Assembly: GCA_965228575.1 (NCBI GenBank)
Contig: CBDDHW010000072.1
Span: 62,001-126,000 of the forward strand
Length of the DNA: 64,000 bases
Source of the DNA: UBA11612 sp965228575
GTDB taxonomy: Bacteria; Pseudomonadota; Alphaproteobacteria; Rhodospirillales; Rhodospirillaceae
Reading direction: 5' to 3'
Shown here: piece after piece, positions 9,210 through 17,926 of the stretch
How the letters are laid out: every line of letters starts with the position of its first letter
Numbering within the stretch: the stretch's first letter is position 1
Position numbers and translations under genes: made by a program
The notes under the pieces: model-generated
What the model was told of the DNA's origin: nothing
Database searches by the model: none
What the model saw: the letters and a program-made list of their open reading frames with translations, nothing else

Positions 9210-10028
9210 ATGAACTCAGAATACAATCTCAGTACAAAAAATATGGTCGATACATTCTCTCGTGACGGATTTTTTATTTTCCGTGATGTTCTGAAGAATG
9301 ATTCAGACCTCAACCAGTTAAAAAACGATCTAGAAGCTCTCGGACGATTATTCATCTCAGATTTTTCAATTGAAGAAAGTGCGCGGCAGCTACACCAAAT
9401 GACGAGCGAAAGCAGGGGTACGTTCTATCGAGGCCTTAGATACTTGCCATCAATCACCCGACTTGCCTGTCATCCGCATCTCCTGAAACTCTCGCGAGAA
9501 CTTGGACTACAATTTCCCGCTGTTATGCATTCCTACAATTTACGAATGGATGTGCCAAATGATCAGGAACATATGTTTCATTGGCACCAAGACATCACAT
9601 ACCTCCTCGGTTCGGAAAATTCGCTGACTTATTGGATTCCACTTAGCCGGGCTAATGAGAAAAATGGGTCAATTGAGATAATCACTGGCTCTCACAAGGC
9701 TGGAGTTGCTCCAATTCGATATGCAGGAGGATCGTCTCCTCTAATTGGCCATTCGTTATCGCCTAAGGACGTATATTTGGAAGAGGACCCCAAGGGTTCT
9801 GGTACGGTCATAGACGCGGATTTTGGAGATATTGTTGTGTTTAGCCAGCTCCTGCTTCATAGAAGCGCTCCAAACTTGGGAAAGCTAACACGATGGACTA
9901 TTCAGGTGCGGCATTGTGATTTAAGCGAAGCAAAGTTTCGCGCAGCGGGATATCCCCTTGGAGATTACACTAATATTTTCTGTAACGATTATTTACCTGG
10001 CTTTAACCCGTCGAAAGCAGCCAATTAA
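9210..10028 (+). CDS. Phytanoyl-CoA dioxygenase (PhyH) family oxygenase
   Basis: A 272-residue Fe(II)/2-oxoglutarate dioxygenase. The iron ligands appear as the HxD in FHWHQDITY (about 120) and the distal His in LLLHRSAPN (about 214), with a 2-oxoglutarate-binding Arg expected in LTRWTIQVRH. The jelly-roll segment NEKNGSIEIITGSHK is typical. It lies 6 bases after the CmcI-like gene and 1 base before the next methyltransferase, so it is co-transcribed with glycan genes and probably hydroxylates a sugar or lipid moiety. A second, unrelated-looking PhyH protein lies at 55985-57055. Confidence 0.82.
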   Translation: MNSEYNLSTKNMVDTFSRDGFFIFRDVLKNDSDLNQLKNDLEALGRLFISDFSIEESARQLHQMTSESRGTFYRGLRYLPSITRLACHPHLLKLSRELGLQFPAVMHSYNLRMDVPNDQEHMFHWHQDITYLLGSENSLTYWIPLSRANEKNGSIEIITGSHKAGVAPIRYAGGSSPLIGHSLSPKDVYLEEDPKGSGTVIDADFGDIVVFSQLLLHRSAPNLGKLTRWTIQVRHCDLSEAKFRAAGYPLGDYTNIFCNDYLPGFNPSKAAN

Positions 10029-10029
10029 A

Positions 10030-10794
10030 ATGACCCCAACAGAAAACATAGAACTACAGTCCGAGCGCAATAGTGTACAGAACAAGAACTACTACTCTGA
10101 TCTGGAGGAGTTTCTAAAGGGCGACACGGCAGGCGATCTTCAGAAAATTCGCAATTTCGCCATATATGCGCCCCGCCAATTTCTCACTGACTTTTTGGTT
10201 AGATATGAAATCTTCAAAAAAGTAATTAATGTAGCTGGAAGTGTTTTTGAATTTGGCGTCATGAATGGCCAAAGCCTGATGTCGTTCGCCCAATTTAGTA
10301 GCATTCTTGAGCCATCAAATATCAATAGAGAAATCGTGGGCTTTGACACGTTCGAAGGCTTCCCCAAAGTCACCGACGAAGATACGTCCGGAGGCGCTTC
10401 TGTGATTAGAGAGGGCGGGTTCAAAGTCGACGGTGCGTACGGACGATTACTGAAGGCTATCAAGCTCTATGACGACAATAGGTTTATCGGGCACCTTCCA
10501 AAAGTCCATTTGGTAAAGGGCGATGTAAATGAAACTTTGCCGCAGTACCTGGAAAAAAACCCTCACTCAATCGCTGCACTGGTATACATGGACCTTGATC
10601 TCTACGTGCCAACAAAAGCCGTCCTAGAGACAATCATCGATCGCGTCCCCAAAGGGGGAATAGTGGCGTTCGACGAAGCCAACAACCGGAGCTTTCCCGG
10701 AGAAACAATAGCCCTTATGGAAACTATTGGGATTTCTAATATCAGTCTACAACGCATTCCCTCATGCAGTCGTATTAGCTTTTTCATTCGCTGA
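10030..10794 (+). CDS. TylF/MycF-like methyltransferase
   Basis: A 254-residue protein starting at ATG 10030, one base after the PhyH stop. An upstream in-frame start inside phyH (9958) would add an unrelated 24-residue piece and is rejected. TylF/MycF features: VFEFGVMNGQSLMSFAQ (about 72-88), GFDTFEGFPK, HLVKGDVNETLPQYL, ALVYMDLDLYVPTKA (metal region) and GGIVAFDEANNRSFPGET. It is expected to be a metal-dependent sugar O-methyltransferase, paralogous in fold to the gene at 5780-6502. Confidence 0.8.
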   Translation: MTPTENIELQSERNSVQNKNYYSDLEEFLKGDTAGDLQKIRNFAIYAPRQFLTDFLVRYEIFKKVINVAGSVFEFGVMNGQSLMSFAQFSSILEPSNINREIVGFDTFEGFPKVTDEDTSGGASVIREGGFKVDGAYGRLLKAIKLYDDNRFIGHLPKVHLVKGDVNETLPQYLEKNPHSIAALVYMDLDLYVPTKAVLETIIDRVPKGGIVAFDEANNRSFPGETIALMETIGISNISLQRIPSCSRISFFIR

Positions 10795-10833
10795 GCAAAC
10801 CTACAATAGATTTTTTTGGGCTGACGCACAAAA

Positions 10834-11940
10834 TTGAATATCAACCAATACGCCAACAGCATGTTCCGATTTGATTATCTGAATGACAGATGGATATCGG
10901 AATGTGCGAATTATTTGAAATATTTGTTCAAGGAACGCATTCGAGATGCTGTGGTGCTAGACTACGCGTTCGGGCGAGGAAATTGGTCACTCGCTTTCCG
11001 CATGGCAGGCGCAAAACATGTGGTAGCTGTTGACGCATCGGAAGACAATTGCCAACGCCTCAATTCTTGGATGAAACTCCGAGGCATAGAGGGTATCGAT
11101 GTTTTACATGGGAACATTTTAGAAAACTCTATCTCTTGTGATGCAAATATAATTTGGGTTCATGGGATCATTCACCACGTACCCAGTCCGGCCTTATTTA
11201 TACAAAAACTCTCTAAACTCGCCGCGAATAAAAAAACGCTCTTTCACTTCTATAGCTACGATAAAAACTCAATGCGAGAATGGGTTGTCCAGAGTACTCG
11301 AAGATTTCTTCACTATACAGACGAAGATTCGTTTAGGGCAGACTCTCCATTGTTCTCAAATAATGCTCGGATGCGTGCGCGCGACGATCTAACAGCGCCA
11401 ATTGTGAATTGGTTTTCAGCAACAGACCTCAATCAAATGTTGGAATCCGCGGGGTTACGAGCGTTTCAGCAACACCCTGACTTTAGTGAATGGAAAACCG
11501 GGCTCAAAATTGAGGAATTTCAACCTCACAATATTTTATGCGTCAGTAAACAAAACCATCAAGGCCTCGACGTTCTGAAGGAACCCACTCGTCGCAACTC
11601 AACTGATATTGAAATTCTTAGATGCATAACAGACGCCCTATTTGATCCAAAAACCGTTGATGCGCGAGATGGTTGGAGGTGGTCAATTGGTTTATTCAAT
11701 ACTCATTTTGACGCTTTGGCATCGGGCGAGATACAATCCGCTATTCTACAAGACTTTCTTTACCTATTGTATTTGTTGTTATCCAATAAGATGGATTCAG
11801 AGTCTTTACCGGAACCTGCTGCCGCCATCATTAAGATGGCAACATCAGCACTTCACGGCACAGTCGATCCGACATTGGAACCACCGATGACAGACAGTTA
11901 CCTCGCTAAATACCTAACCGCCAACGTCATTCGACTTTGA
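10834..11940 (+). CDS. Class I SAM-dependent methyltransferase
   Basis: A 368-residue protein. The SAM motif is VVLDYAFGRGNWSLAF (about 35-50), then VVAVDASEDNC. A WVHGIIHHVPSP segment matches the post-IV motif of methyltransferase_11-type enzymes. The C-terminal 140 residues are a helical extension of unknown role. The start shown is TTG 10834; ATG 10861 is a good alternative because the fold begins just after it. The next gene starts 20 bases beyond the stop, or overlaps if its TTG is used. Substrate unknown, presumably glycan. Confidence 0.72.
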   Translation: MNINQYANSMFRFDYLNDRWISECANYLKYLFKERIRDAVVLDYAFGRGNWSLAFRMAGAKHVVAVDASEDNCQRLNSWMKLRGIEGIDVLHGNILENSISCDANIIWVHGIIHHVPSPALFIQKLSKLAANKKTLFHFYSYDKNSMREWVVQSTRRFLHYTDEDSFRADSPLFSNNARMRARDDLTAPIVNWFSATDLNQMLESAGLRAFQQHPDFSEWKTGLKIEEFQPHNILCVSKQNHQGLDVLKEPTRRNSTDIEILRCITDALFDPKTVDARDGWRWSIGLFNTHFDALASGEIQSAILQDFLYLLYLLLSNKMDSESLPEPAAAIIKMATSALHGTVDPTLEPPMTDSYLAKYLTANVIRL

Positions 11941-11960
11941 GCCTTGCCGGATTAGCTCTT

Positions 11961-13553
11961 ATGATTGCTCTCGGCTTGCACAAGGACCCATGGCACAACA
12001 CCGCTGCCGCCATGATTCGAGATGATGGCGACGTTCCTAGAGTTGTTTACGTATCCGAGGAACGTTTGGATCGAATTAAAGATTCTCGATCATTTCCCCA
12101 GCAATCTATTGCCGCTTGCATGAAAGAATTGGGGGTCAACTCGATTGATGAGATTGACGTCGTGGTGATGGATTACATCTGCGACAACAGTGACTGGACG
12201 CAAGACTACTTTAAAACGCCCTGTAGGACAGACGTACTACTAAACGACTTTCCTAGGGATCGCATCCATTTGATTAACCATCATTTATTACATGCTTGTG
12301 CGACTTACTATTCATCGCCATTTGACGATGCGGCCATTCTCATTGTTGATGGTAGAGGTTCGGACAAAGAAACTCAGAGTCTTTTTAAGGCGACAGGCAA
12401 GACAATTAACAAGATCGAACACACAAACGCTGTAGGAATTGGATTACTTTATGCAACAGTCACCCAGGCAATTGGATTTGCCTTACTGCAAGAAGGTAAG
12501 ACGATGGGCTTAGCGCCATACGGCGCTGATATTAAAAATACAATCTTCAACTTCGAATCCAAGTTTAACGGAATCAATACGGATTACAGCCATGTCTGCG
12601 ATGAAGGTAAGTACACCCTTTCAATAAATCATCGGCCAATCACGACTTTCGATGACAAAGCGCGGGCTGCTTTTGAAGTACAAAGTGAGTGCGAGAAAGC
12701 CATGATTCATATGGCAAATCACGCCAGGAAAATGACCGGTTCTCCGAATTTATGCTTATCAGGGGGTGTCGCGCTTAATTCCGTGGCGAATAACCGTATT
12801 CGTGTTGAGAATCTTTTTGACGATATCTACATAAATCCGGCGGCGTCAGATACTGGTATTGCGTTTGGCGCAGCATTGTATGGTTATCATGTTATCGGAC
12901 AAAAACCACGAATCCGCGGGGGCATTACTCCATTTCTAGGACCAACCTATACACCTGACGATTTTCGCAAAGCTGCAGCACGACATGAGGGATATCGTGT
13001 GCACGACGATCATGCATTTGAACTAGCTACGGACCTTTTAGTTGAAAATAAAATACTCGGCTGCGTTCAAGGTCGCTCAGAAATGGGGCCACGCGCCCTT
13101 GGCAATCGCTCGATCCTGATGAGTCCGATGAGGAAAGATAACAAAGACATTCTAAATTCCCGAGTAAAACACCGTGAGGAATTTCGGCCATTCGCTCCCG
13201 CTGTACTTCTTCATCGCGCCTCCGAATTCTTTGATATAGATCGAGAAAGTCCATATATGCTTTTCATCTGCAATGTACGGGAGAACAAACAGCATTTAGT
13301 ACCCGCAATTACTCACGTCGACGGCACCGCTCGCCTCCAAACGCTAACATCGGTGGACAATGGTCGATTCTACGATTTAGTGGATGTTTTCGGCGAACGA
13401 ACTGGCGTTCCAGTTTTGCTGAATACTTCTTTTAATGTTGCTGGCGAACCGATTGTCGAAACACCCGATGATGCAATTAAGTGCTTCTTAAATACCGACA
13501 TAGATGCACTATTACTTGGCGATCTATTGCTTATAAAACCCAACACAGCGTGA
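11961..13553 (+). CDS. Carbamoyltransferase, NodU/CmcH family
   Basis: A 530-residue O-carbamoyltransferase, which uses carbamoyl phosphate and ATP to carbamoylate a sugar hydroxyl. The N-terminal Kae1-like domain starts MIALGLHKDPWHNTAAAMI, contains INHHLLHACATYYSSP and the phosphate loop VDGRGSDKET, and continues to LCLSGGVALNSVANNRI. The C-terminal YrdC-like domain shows GRSEMGPRALGNRSIL and VLLNTSFNVAGEPIVETP. I use ATG 11961 because family members start at this point; a TTG at 11937 overlaps the previous stop. It is the last gene of the plus-strand decoration cluster and faces a minus-strand operon. Confidence 0.9.
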   Translation: MIALGLHKDPWHNTAAAMIRDDGDVPRVVYVSEERLDRIKDSRSFPQQSIAACMKELGVNSIDEIDVVVMDYICDNSDWTQDYFKTPCRTDVLLNDFPRDRIHLINHHLLHACATYYSSPFDDAAILIVDGRGSDKETQSLFKATGKTINKIEHTNAVGIGLLYATVTQAIGFALLQEGKTMGLAPYGADIKNTIFNFESKFNGINTDYSHVCDEGKYTLSINHRPITTFDDKARAAFEVQSECEKAMIHMANHARKMTGSPNLCLSGGVALNSVANNRIRVENLFDDIYINPAASDTGIAFGAALYGYHVIGQKPRIRGGITPFLGPTYTPDDFRKAAARHEGYRVHDDHAFELATDLLVENKILGCVQGRSEMGPRALGNRSILMSPMRKDNKDILNSRVKHREEFRPFAPAVLLHRASEFFDIDRESPYMLFICNVRENKQHLVPAITHVDGTARLQTLTSVDNGRFYDLVDVFGERTGVPVLLNTSFNVAGEPIVETPDDAIKCFLNTDIDALLLGDLLLIKPNTA

Positions 13554-13584
13554 CCCTGTTGCCGTCTTGAGAACCAAAAAAAGA

Positions 13585-14808
13585 TCAAAACTCATTTAAG
13601 GTGGGAACTGCGGTAACGAATTTCACTCCACTCTCTCGAACTTTCTCCAACTGAGATACGATTTCCTCTTTTAGATTCCAAGGCAAAATCAAAATCCAAT
13701 ACGGTCGGTCAGAAAAAATATGCTCTGGCGGCACAATTGGAATGTGTGCACCTGGAGTAAACATACCTTGCTTAGCCTGATCGCGATCAGCAATGTACGG
13801 CATAAGACTTATGTCAATATTCGCGTAGTTGAGCAGTGTATTGCCTTTTGCCGCAGCGCCATATCCAACTACTTTCTCGTGTTTATCTCGTTTCGCATTC
13901 AAAAATTTGAGCAGATCTTGTTTCACAATTTCGGCTTGTGATTGCAACTCACCATAAAAACCTGCACTTCGTACACCTATAGATTCTTCAAGGCGTTGCA
14001 GCTCTGCTATGGATGAACTAACACGCCCAGCATTTTCAGCGCGCCTCGCCCAAACCCGTAAACTTCCACCATGGGTCGGTAATAAATCCACATCAAATGC
14101 AAGTAACCCGTGCGCCCGAAGAATGTACTCTAGGGAGGCAAAAGACAGATACGAATAGTGCTCATGATAAATTGTGTCGAATTGAGCCCCTCGTACCAAT
14201 TGAACAAGATGGGGAAACTCAAAAGAAACCACACCCTTCGGTTTTAATAGCAACTCGACTCCGCGAACAAAGTCGTTAATGTCGGGTACATGCGCAAGGA
14301 CATTGTTAGCCACGATGAGATCTGCTTGTTTCCCTGCACGCTGTAGATCTCGAGCGAGCTCTTGTCCGAAAAACGACTCTAGTATCGTTAATCCTTTGCT
14401 TCGTGCAATTTCCGCAACCCGGTGCGTAGGCTCGATCCCATAACACGGTATTTTTGCATCTCGTACGAACTGCAGCAAATAGCCATCATTGGCTGCGATC
14501 TCTACAACCATACTTTCCGCACCAAGGCCTAGAGTACGTATTGTCGACTCCACAAAATTGGCCGAATGGGACAGCCACGATTGTGATGCCGAGCTAGAAT
14601 AATGATAACTTGGATGAAAAAGGGTTTCCGGACGTAGAAAGTCCTCGGTTTGAACAAGCCAACACGATTCGCAGGTATGTACGCGCAATGGATATTTTTG
14701 CTCAACCTGCTCCAAATCTTCAAAACTCAGCAGAGCATTCGACGGTGGCGCGACACCGAGATCGATAAATGGGCTCAACCTTGCCGACCCGCACGAGCGG
14801 CAAATCAC
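13585..14808 (-). CDS. Nucleotide-sugar C-methyltransferase
   Basis: A 407-residue zinc-type C-methyltransferase. It has an N-terminal metal site (CRSCG at residue 3 and CESC near 46), the SAM motif VEIAANDGYLLQFV (about 103-116), a YHEHYSYLS segment near 215 and a C-terminal YGAAAKGNTLLNY block. TylC3-type relatives transfer a methyl group to C-3 of a 4-keto-6-deoxy sugar nucleotide. It overlaps the RfbC-like epimerase by 4 bases and is the last gene of the rfbF-rfbG operon, so the likely acceptor is CDP-4-keto-6-deoxyglucose or an epimer. Confidence 0.85.
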   Translation of the reverse strand: MICRSCGSARLSPFIDLGVAPPSNALLSFEDLEQVEQKYPLRVHTCESCWLVQTEDFLRPETLFHPSYHYSSSASQSWLSHSANFVESTIRTLGLGAESMVVEIAANDGYLLQFVRDAKIPCYGIEPTHRVAEIARSKGLTILESFFGQELARDLQRAGKQADLIVANNVLAHVPDINDFVRGVELLLKPKGVVSFEFPHLVQLVRGAQFDTIYHEHYSYLSFASLEYILRAHGLLAFDVDLLPTHGGSLRVWARRAENAGRVSSSIAELQRLEESIGVRSAGFYGELQSQAEIVKQDLLKFLNAKRDKHEKVVGYGAAAKGNTLLNYANIDISLMPYIADRDQAKQGMFTPGAHIPIVPPEHIFSDRPYWILILPWNLKEEIVSQLEKVRESGVKFVTAVPTLNEF

Positions 14809-15374
14809 ATTGCCACTCCCTCAAATTCGCTCGATATTGGTGGCCACGTTCTATCACGTTCCGAGCATTTCACTACGGGCAACGGCCATACGATTCCAAT
14901 GCAGGGATCAACCACGTTTATGCCATCTTCGGCCGTTTCTACATGACGTTCGGTATGTAAATATTGCAAGGTCACGCTGTCAGTAAGCGTCTGAAATCCG
15001 TGTGCGAATCCTTTAGGAATGACCACAGATCGTTTATTCTCCGCTGACAATACTTCGCCATGCCACTGCAGAAAAGTTGCAGAATTCTGACGGATATCAA
15101 CGGCAACATCAAAAACACTTCCTCGCATACAACTCACTATTTTATCCTCCATAAATGGAGGGCGTTGAAAGTGCAGTCCACGAACTGTTCCCTTCGTTAG
15201 AGTTGTTGACTGATTAATTTGAACAATTGGGGCCCTTACGCCCCATTCTTCAAATACCTCGGACGAAAAAATACGCTCGAAACTCCCGCGAGCATCCGCG
15301 GTCGCTCGCCCCTCAAATATGACTAAACCATTTAACGCCATTGATACGACGGAAAATCTCTCTTTTTCACTCAT
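14805..15374 (-). CDS. dTDP-4-dehydrorhamnose 3,5-epimerase-like (RfbC family)
   Basis: A 189-residue cupin-fold epimerase. It shows RGSFERIFS, the catalytic-His region VRGLHFQRPP (about 62-71), VDIRQNSATF, and IPKGFAHGFQTL (about 115-126) with the C-terminal Tyr region LQYLHTE. RfbC acts on dTDP sugars, but this copy sits between rfbG and a C-methyltransferase. It probably epimerises C-3 and/or C-5 of the CDP-4-keto-6-deoxyhexose made by RfbG. Both junctions overlap by 4 bases, which suggests tight coupling. Confidence 0.85.
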   Translation of the reverse strand: MSEKERFSVVSMALNGLVIFEGRATADARGSFERIFSSEVFEEWGVRAPIVQINQSTTLTKGTVRGLHFQRPPFMEDKIVSCMRGSVFDVAVDIRQNSATFLQWHGEVLSAENKRSVVIPKGFAHGFQTLTDSVTLQYLHTERHVETAEDGINVVDPCIGIVWPLPVVKCSERDRTWPPISSEFEGVAM

Positions 15375-16432
15375 AGATTGGCGTACTTATCTATCTGTTC
15401 TTCCGTTATCTTCGCCATCGATCGGTTTCTTAGCCAGGCAGAGTACCATTCAGCCGTCAAATCCAACGCGAGATCTAGGGGCAAACGTGGCGCCCAACCA
15501 AGTTTCTGCTTAGCCTTGGCGTTATCTAAAGATAAGCTGGCTGCTTCGCGGTAATCACTCAGCTTCTTACCAACCTCCACAACACCGCCCAGTCGCATGG
15601 CCAAACTCTCGGCCACACGCGCCACGGTTGCCGCTTCCGTCGCATCCGGACCAATATTCCAGGCTTCAGCAAAATCTGAACCAAATGCCGTTAGTTTTTC
15701 TGCAAGCAATAAATAACCATATATGGCATCAAGAACGTGTTGCCACGGTCGAGTAGCGTGTGGACGTCGTACTTCTATTGGTTGTTGGGTGGCAACAGAT
15801 CGAATGCAGTCAGGCACCAGTCGAGAATTCGCCCAATCCCCTCCGCCGATAACATTACCTGCCCTCACCGACGCGACGGCAGTACTTCCTCCGAAAAAAC
15901 AATTTCTATACGACGACACTATCAATTCAGCGCACGCCTTACTCGCGCTATAAGGATCATGCCCACCTAGTGGGTCATTTTCAGCAAAGATGCACCCATC
16001 GTCGTCGTTGGCGTAACATTTGTCAGAAGTAATAACCAATATCGCTTTGATATAGCGCGCATCTCGCGCAACCTCTAGTACGTTCGCTGTCCCCATGGCA
16101 TTGACAGCAAATGTCTCCAGCGGAATTGAATAAGACTCAAGCACGAGCGGTTGGGCCGCCAAATGGAATATTATGTCTGGTCTAATTTTTCTGACTGTCG
16201 AACGCAATTTTTCGACATCTCGAATGTCTGCACGCGTATCGGATGATAAAACTTCAGAGATATTAGCAAGTTCAAATAGGTTCGGATTTGTGGGCGGCGA
16301 TAATGCATATCCGTGCACGTCTGCGCCAAGTTTACTAAGCCAAAGACTCAGCCAACCACCCATGAAGCCTGTGTGACCAGTTATAAAAACTCGGCGGCCG
16401 GACCAATCTGCTCGCTTCACCAGATTTTCCAC
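15371..16432 (-). CDS. rfbG: CDP-glucose 4,6-dehydratase
   Basis: It converts CDP-D-glucose to CDP-4-keto-6-deoxy-D-glucose with bound NAD. The extended SDR fold shows ITGHTGFMGGWLSLWL near the N-terminus, IFHLAAQPLV, and the catalytic YSASKACAEL. The length of 353 residues matches the family. I chose GTG 16432 because a GGAAG ribosome site sits 6 bases upstream; the longer TTG 16453 has no such site. Its start overlaps the end of rfbF by 16 bases. Confidence 0.9.
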   Translation of the reverse strand: MENLVKRADWSGRRVFITGHTGFMGGWLSLWLSKLGADVHGYALSPPTNPNLFELANISEVLSSDTRADIRDVEKLRSTVRKIRPDIIFHLAAQPLVLESYSIPLETFAVNAMGTANVLEVARDARYIKAILVITSDKCYANDDDGCIFAENDPLGGHDPYSASKACAELIVSSYRNCFFGGSTAVASVRAGNVIGGGDWANSRLVPDCIRSVATQQPIEVRRPHATRPWQHVLDAIYGYLLLAEKLTAFGSDFAEAWNIGPDATEAATVARVAESLAMRLGGVVEVGKKLSDYREAASLSLDNAKAKQKLGWAPRLPLDLALDLTAEWYSAWLRNRSMAKITEEQIDKYANL

Positions 16433-17184
16433 CGCGCACTTCCGTTGGCCCAATCTGTCTCGAGCTGCGTTCGATCACGCAGCGTGTCCATCGCCTGCCA
16501 ATATCCATAATGCTTAAACGCCATCAATTGCCCATCGCTGGCAAGTCTCGGCATCACATCACCTTCAAAGCTCGTATCATCCTCACCAATGTAATCCATC
16601 ACTTGCGGCGATAAGACAAAAAATCCCCCATTTATCCACCCACCATCACCTGGGGGTTTTTCTATAAACCGACCAACTTTGTCCGATTCCAGCTCCAAGG
16701 TACCGTAGCGACCGGTAGGTTTGACAGCAGTGACCGTAGCAAGTTTGCCGTGGCTCTTATGAAATGCGACCAGCGCTTTTATATCAACATCAGCCACACC
16801 ATCACCATACGTAAGGCAAAAGTCCCCATCCATGACGTAGTCACGCACACGAAGTAAACGACCACCTGTTTGCGTGCGCTCACCAGTATCAACAAGTGTT
16901 ACACGCCATGGCTCTACACTGGTCTGGTGAACTTCAACACTTCCTTGACTCATGTCGAAGGTTACGTCGGACATATGCAACGAGTAATTAGCGAAATACT
17001 CCTTGACCATGTATCCCTTGTATCCAAGGCAAACAACGATGTCATTGATACCGTGTTGAGAGTAAATCTTGATGATGTGCCAGAGGATAGGACGCCCGCC
17101 AATTTCAACCATTGGCTTAGGCCGCAACAAAGTTTCTTCGGAGAGGCGCGTTCCTAATCCACCCGCCAGGATCACGCTCTTCAT
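16417..17184 (-). CDS. rfbF: Glucose-1-phosphate cytidylyltransferase
   Basis: A 255-residue nucleotidyltransferase that makes CDP-glucose from CTP and glucose-1-phosphate. The N-terminal signature is LAGGLGTRLSEET, followed by RPKPMVEIGGRPILWH, the metal-binding TYGDGVADVD (about 125) and VTAVKPTGRYG. The length equals that of Salmonella RfbF. An AAGGATTAGGAA ribosome site directly precedes the ATG. It is the first gene of a four-gene minus-strand operon (rfbF, rfbG, epimerase, C-methyltransferase). No rfbH-like 3-dehydratase is present, so the sugar is not headed to a 3,6-dideoxyhexose. Confidence 0.92.
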   Translation of the reverse strand: MKSVILAGGLGTRLSEETLLRPKPMVEIGGRPILWHIIKIYSQHGINDIVVCLGYKGYMVKEYFANYSLHMSDVTFDMSQGSVEVHQTSVEPWRVTLVDTGERTQTGGRLLRVRDYVMDGDFCLTYGDGVADVDIKALVAFHKSHGKLATVTAVKPTGRYGTLELESDKVGRFIEKPPGDGGWINGGFFVLSPQVMDYIGEDDTSFEGDVMPRLASDGQLMAFKHYGYWQAMDTLRDRTQLETDWANGSARWKIW

Positions 17185-17345
17185 TTCCTAATCCTTAAAC
17201 TCGATTTTTTGCCATAAGGAACGAGCATTCCAACAATATGTCGCACTATATAGCACAGGCATTGTCTTTAAATGCATTTTCCAATTCACTCATTTCAAAG
17301 TTATGCGCAATTTCGCCAAGACAATCAATTTTTCCGGCGGATCGA

Positions 17346-17918
17346 TTACGCTATTCCCTCTAACATTCCGACGACCGAACTTGCGCACAACCCGACAACA
17401 TTCGTATAAGAGCCGTTGATTGCCCGCACGAAAGCAGCGGCTTTTCCCTGAATTGCGTAACCGCCCGCTTTGCCGACCCATTCGTCGCTGTCCAGGTATC
17501 TCTGAATATGCTGATCGGTCAGCCGTTTGAACTTCACTACGGTGGTAACGCATCTCGTGCGCTTGACCCCATTGGGCTCAATCAGGGAAATTCCGCCATA
17601 AACCCGGTGGCGACGCCCTGACAACAGGCGCAAGCATTTCTCCGCCTCAGCTCTAGACTCCGTTTTGGGTAGCGTTCGCCGACCGCATGCCACCACCGTA
17701 TCCGCGCCAAGCACACGGGCGCCCGGATGGAGCCTCGCCACCGCCTCCGCCTTACTCACAGCCAAACGCAACGCGATCTCCGCTGGCTTTTCATTCTTTA
17801 ATGGCGTTTCGTCAATATCCGCCGGAATGGTTAAATCAGGCTCTATCCCGACTTGCTGCAGCAATACCAAACGCCGTGGAGACGCGGACGCTAAGATAAA
17901 TGGTGATTTCGTCGCCAT
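17346..17918 (-). CDS. maf: Maf-family nucleotide pyrophosphatase
   Basis: A house-cleaning nucleoside triphosphate pyrophosphatase, about 190 residues. Signatures: FILASASPRRLVLLQ at the N-terminus, VLGADTVVACGRRTLPK (catalytic Asp, about 70-86), LSGRRHRVYGG and WVGKAGGYAIQGKAAAFV. ATG 17918 is chosen; a TTG at 17930 overlaps the upstream phosphatase stop and would couple translation. It is the last gene of the housekeeping block and is separated by 161 bases from the rfb operon. Confidence 0.88.
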   Translation of the reverse strand: MATKSPFILASASPRRLVLLQQVGIEPDLTIPADIDETPLKNEKPAEIALRLAVSKAEAVARLHPGARVLGADTVVACGRRTLPKTESRAEAEKCLRLLSGRRHRVYGGISLIEPNGVKRTRCVTTVVKFKRLTDQHIQRYLDSDEWVGKAGGYAIQGKAAAFVRAINGSYTNVVGLCASSVVGMLEGIA

Positions 17919-17926
17919 TGATTGAA

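Noticed and set aside
9958..10032. Upstream start at 9958 for the TylF-like gene
   Set aside because: The extra 24 residues lie inside phyH, look unrelated, and ATG 10030 directly follows the phyH stop.
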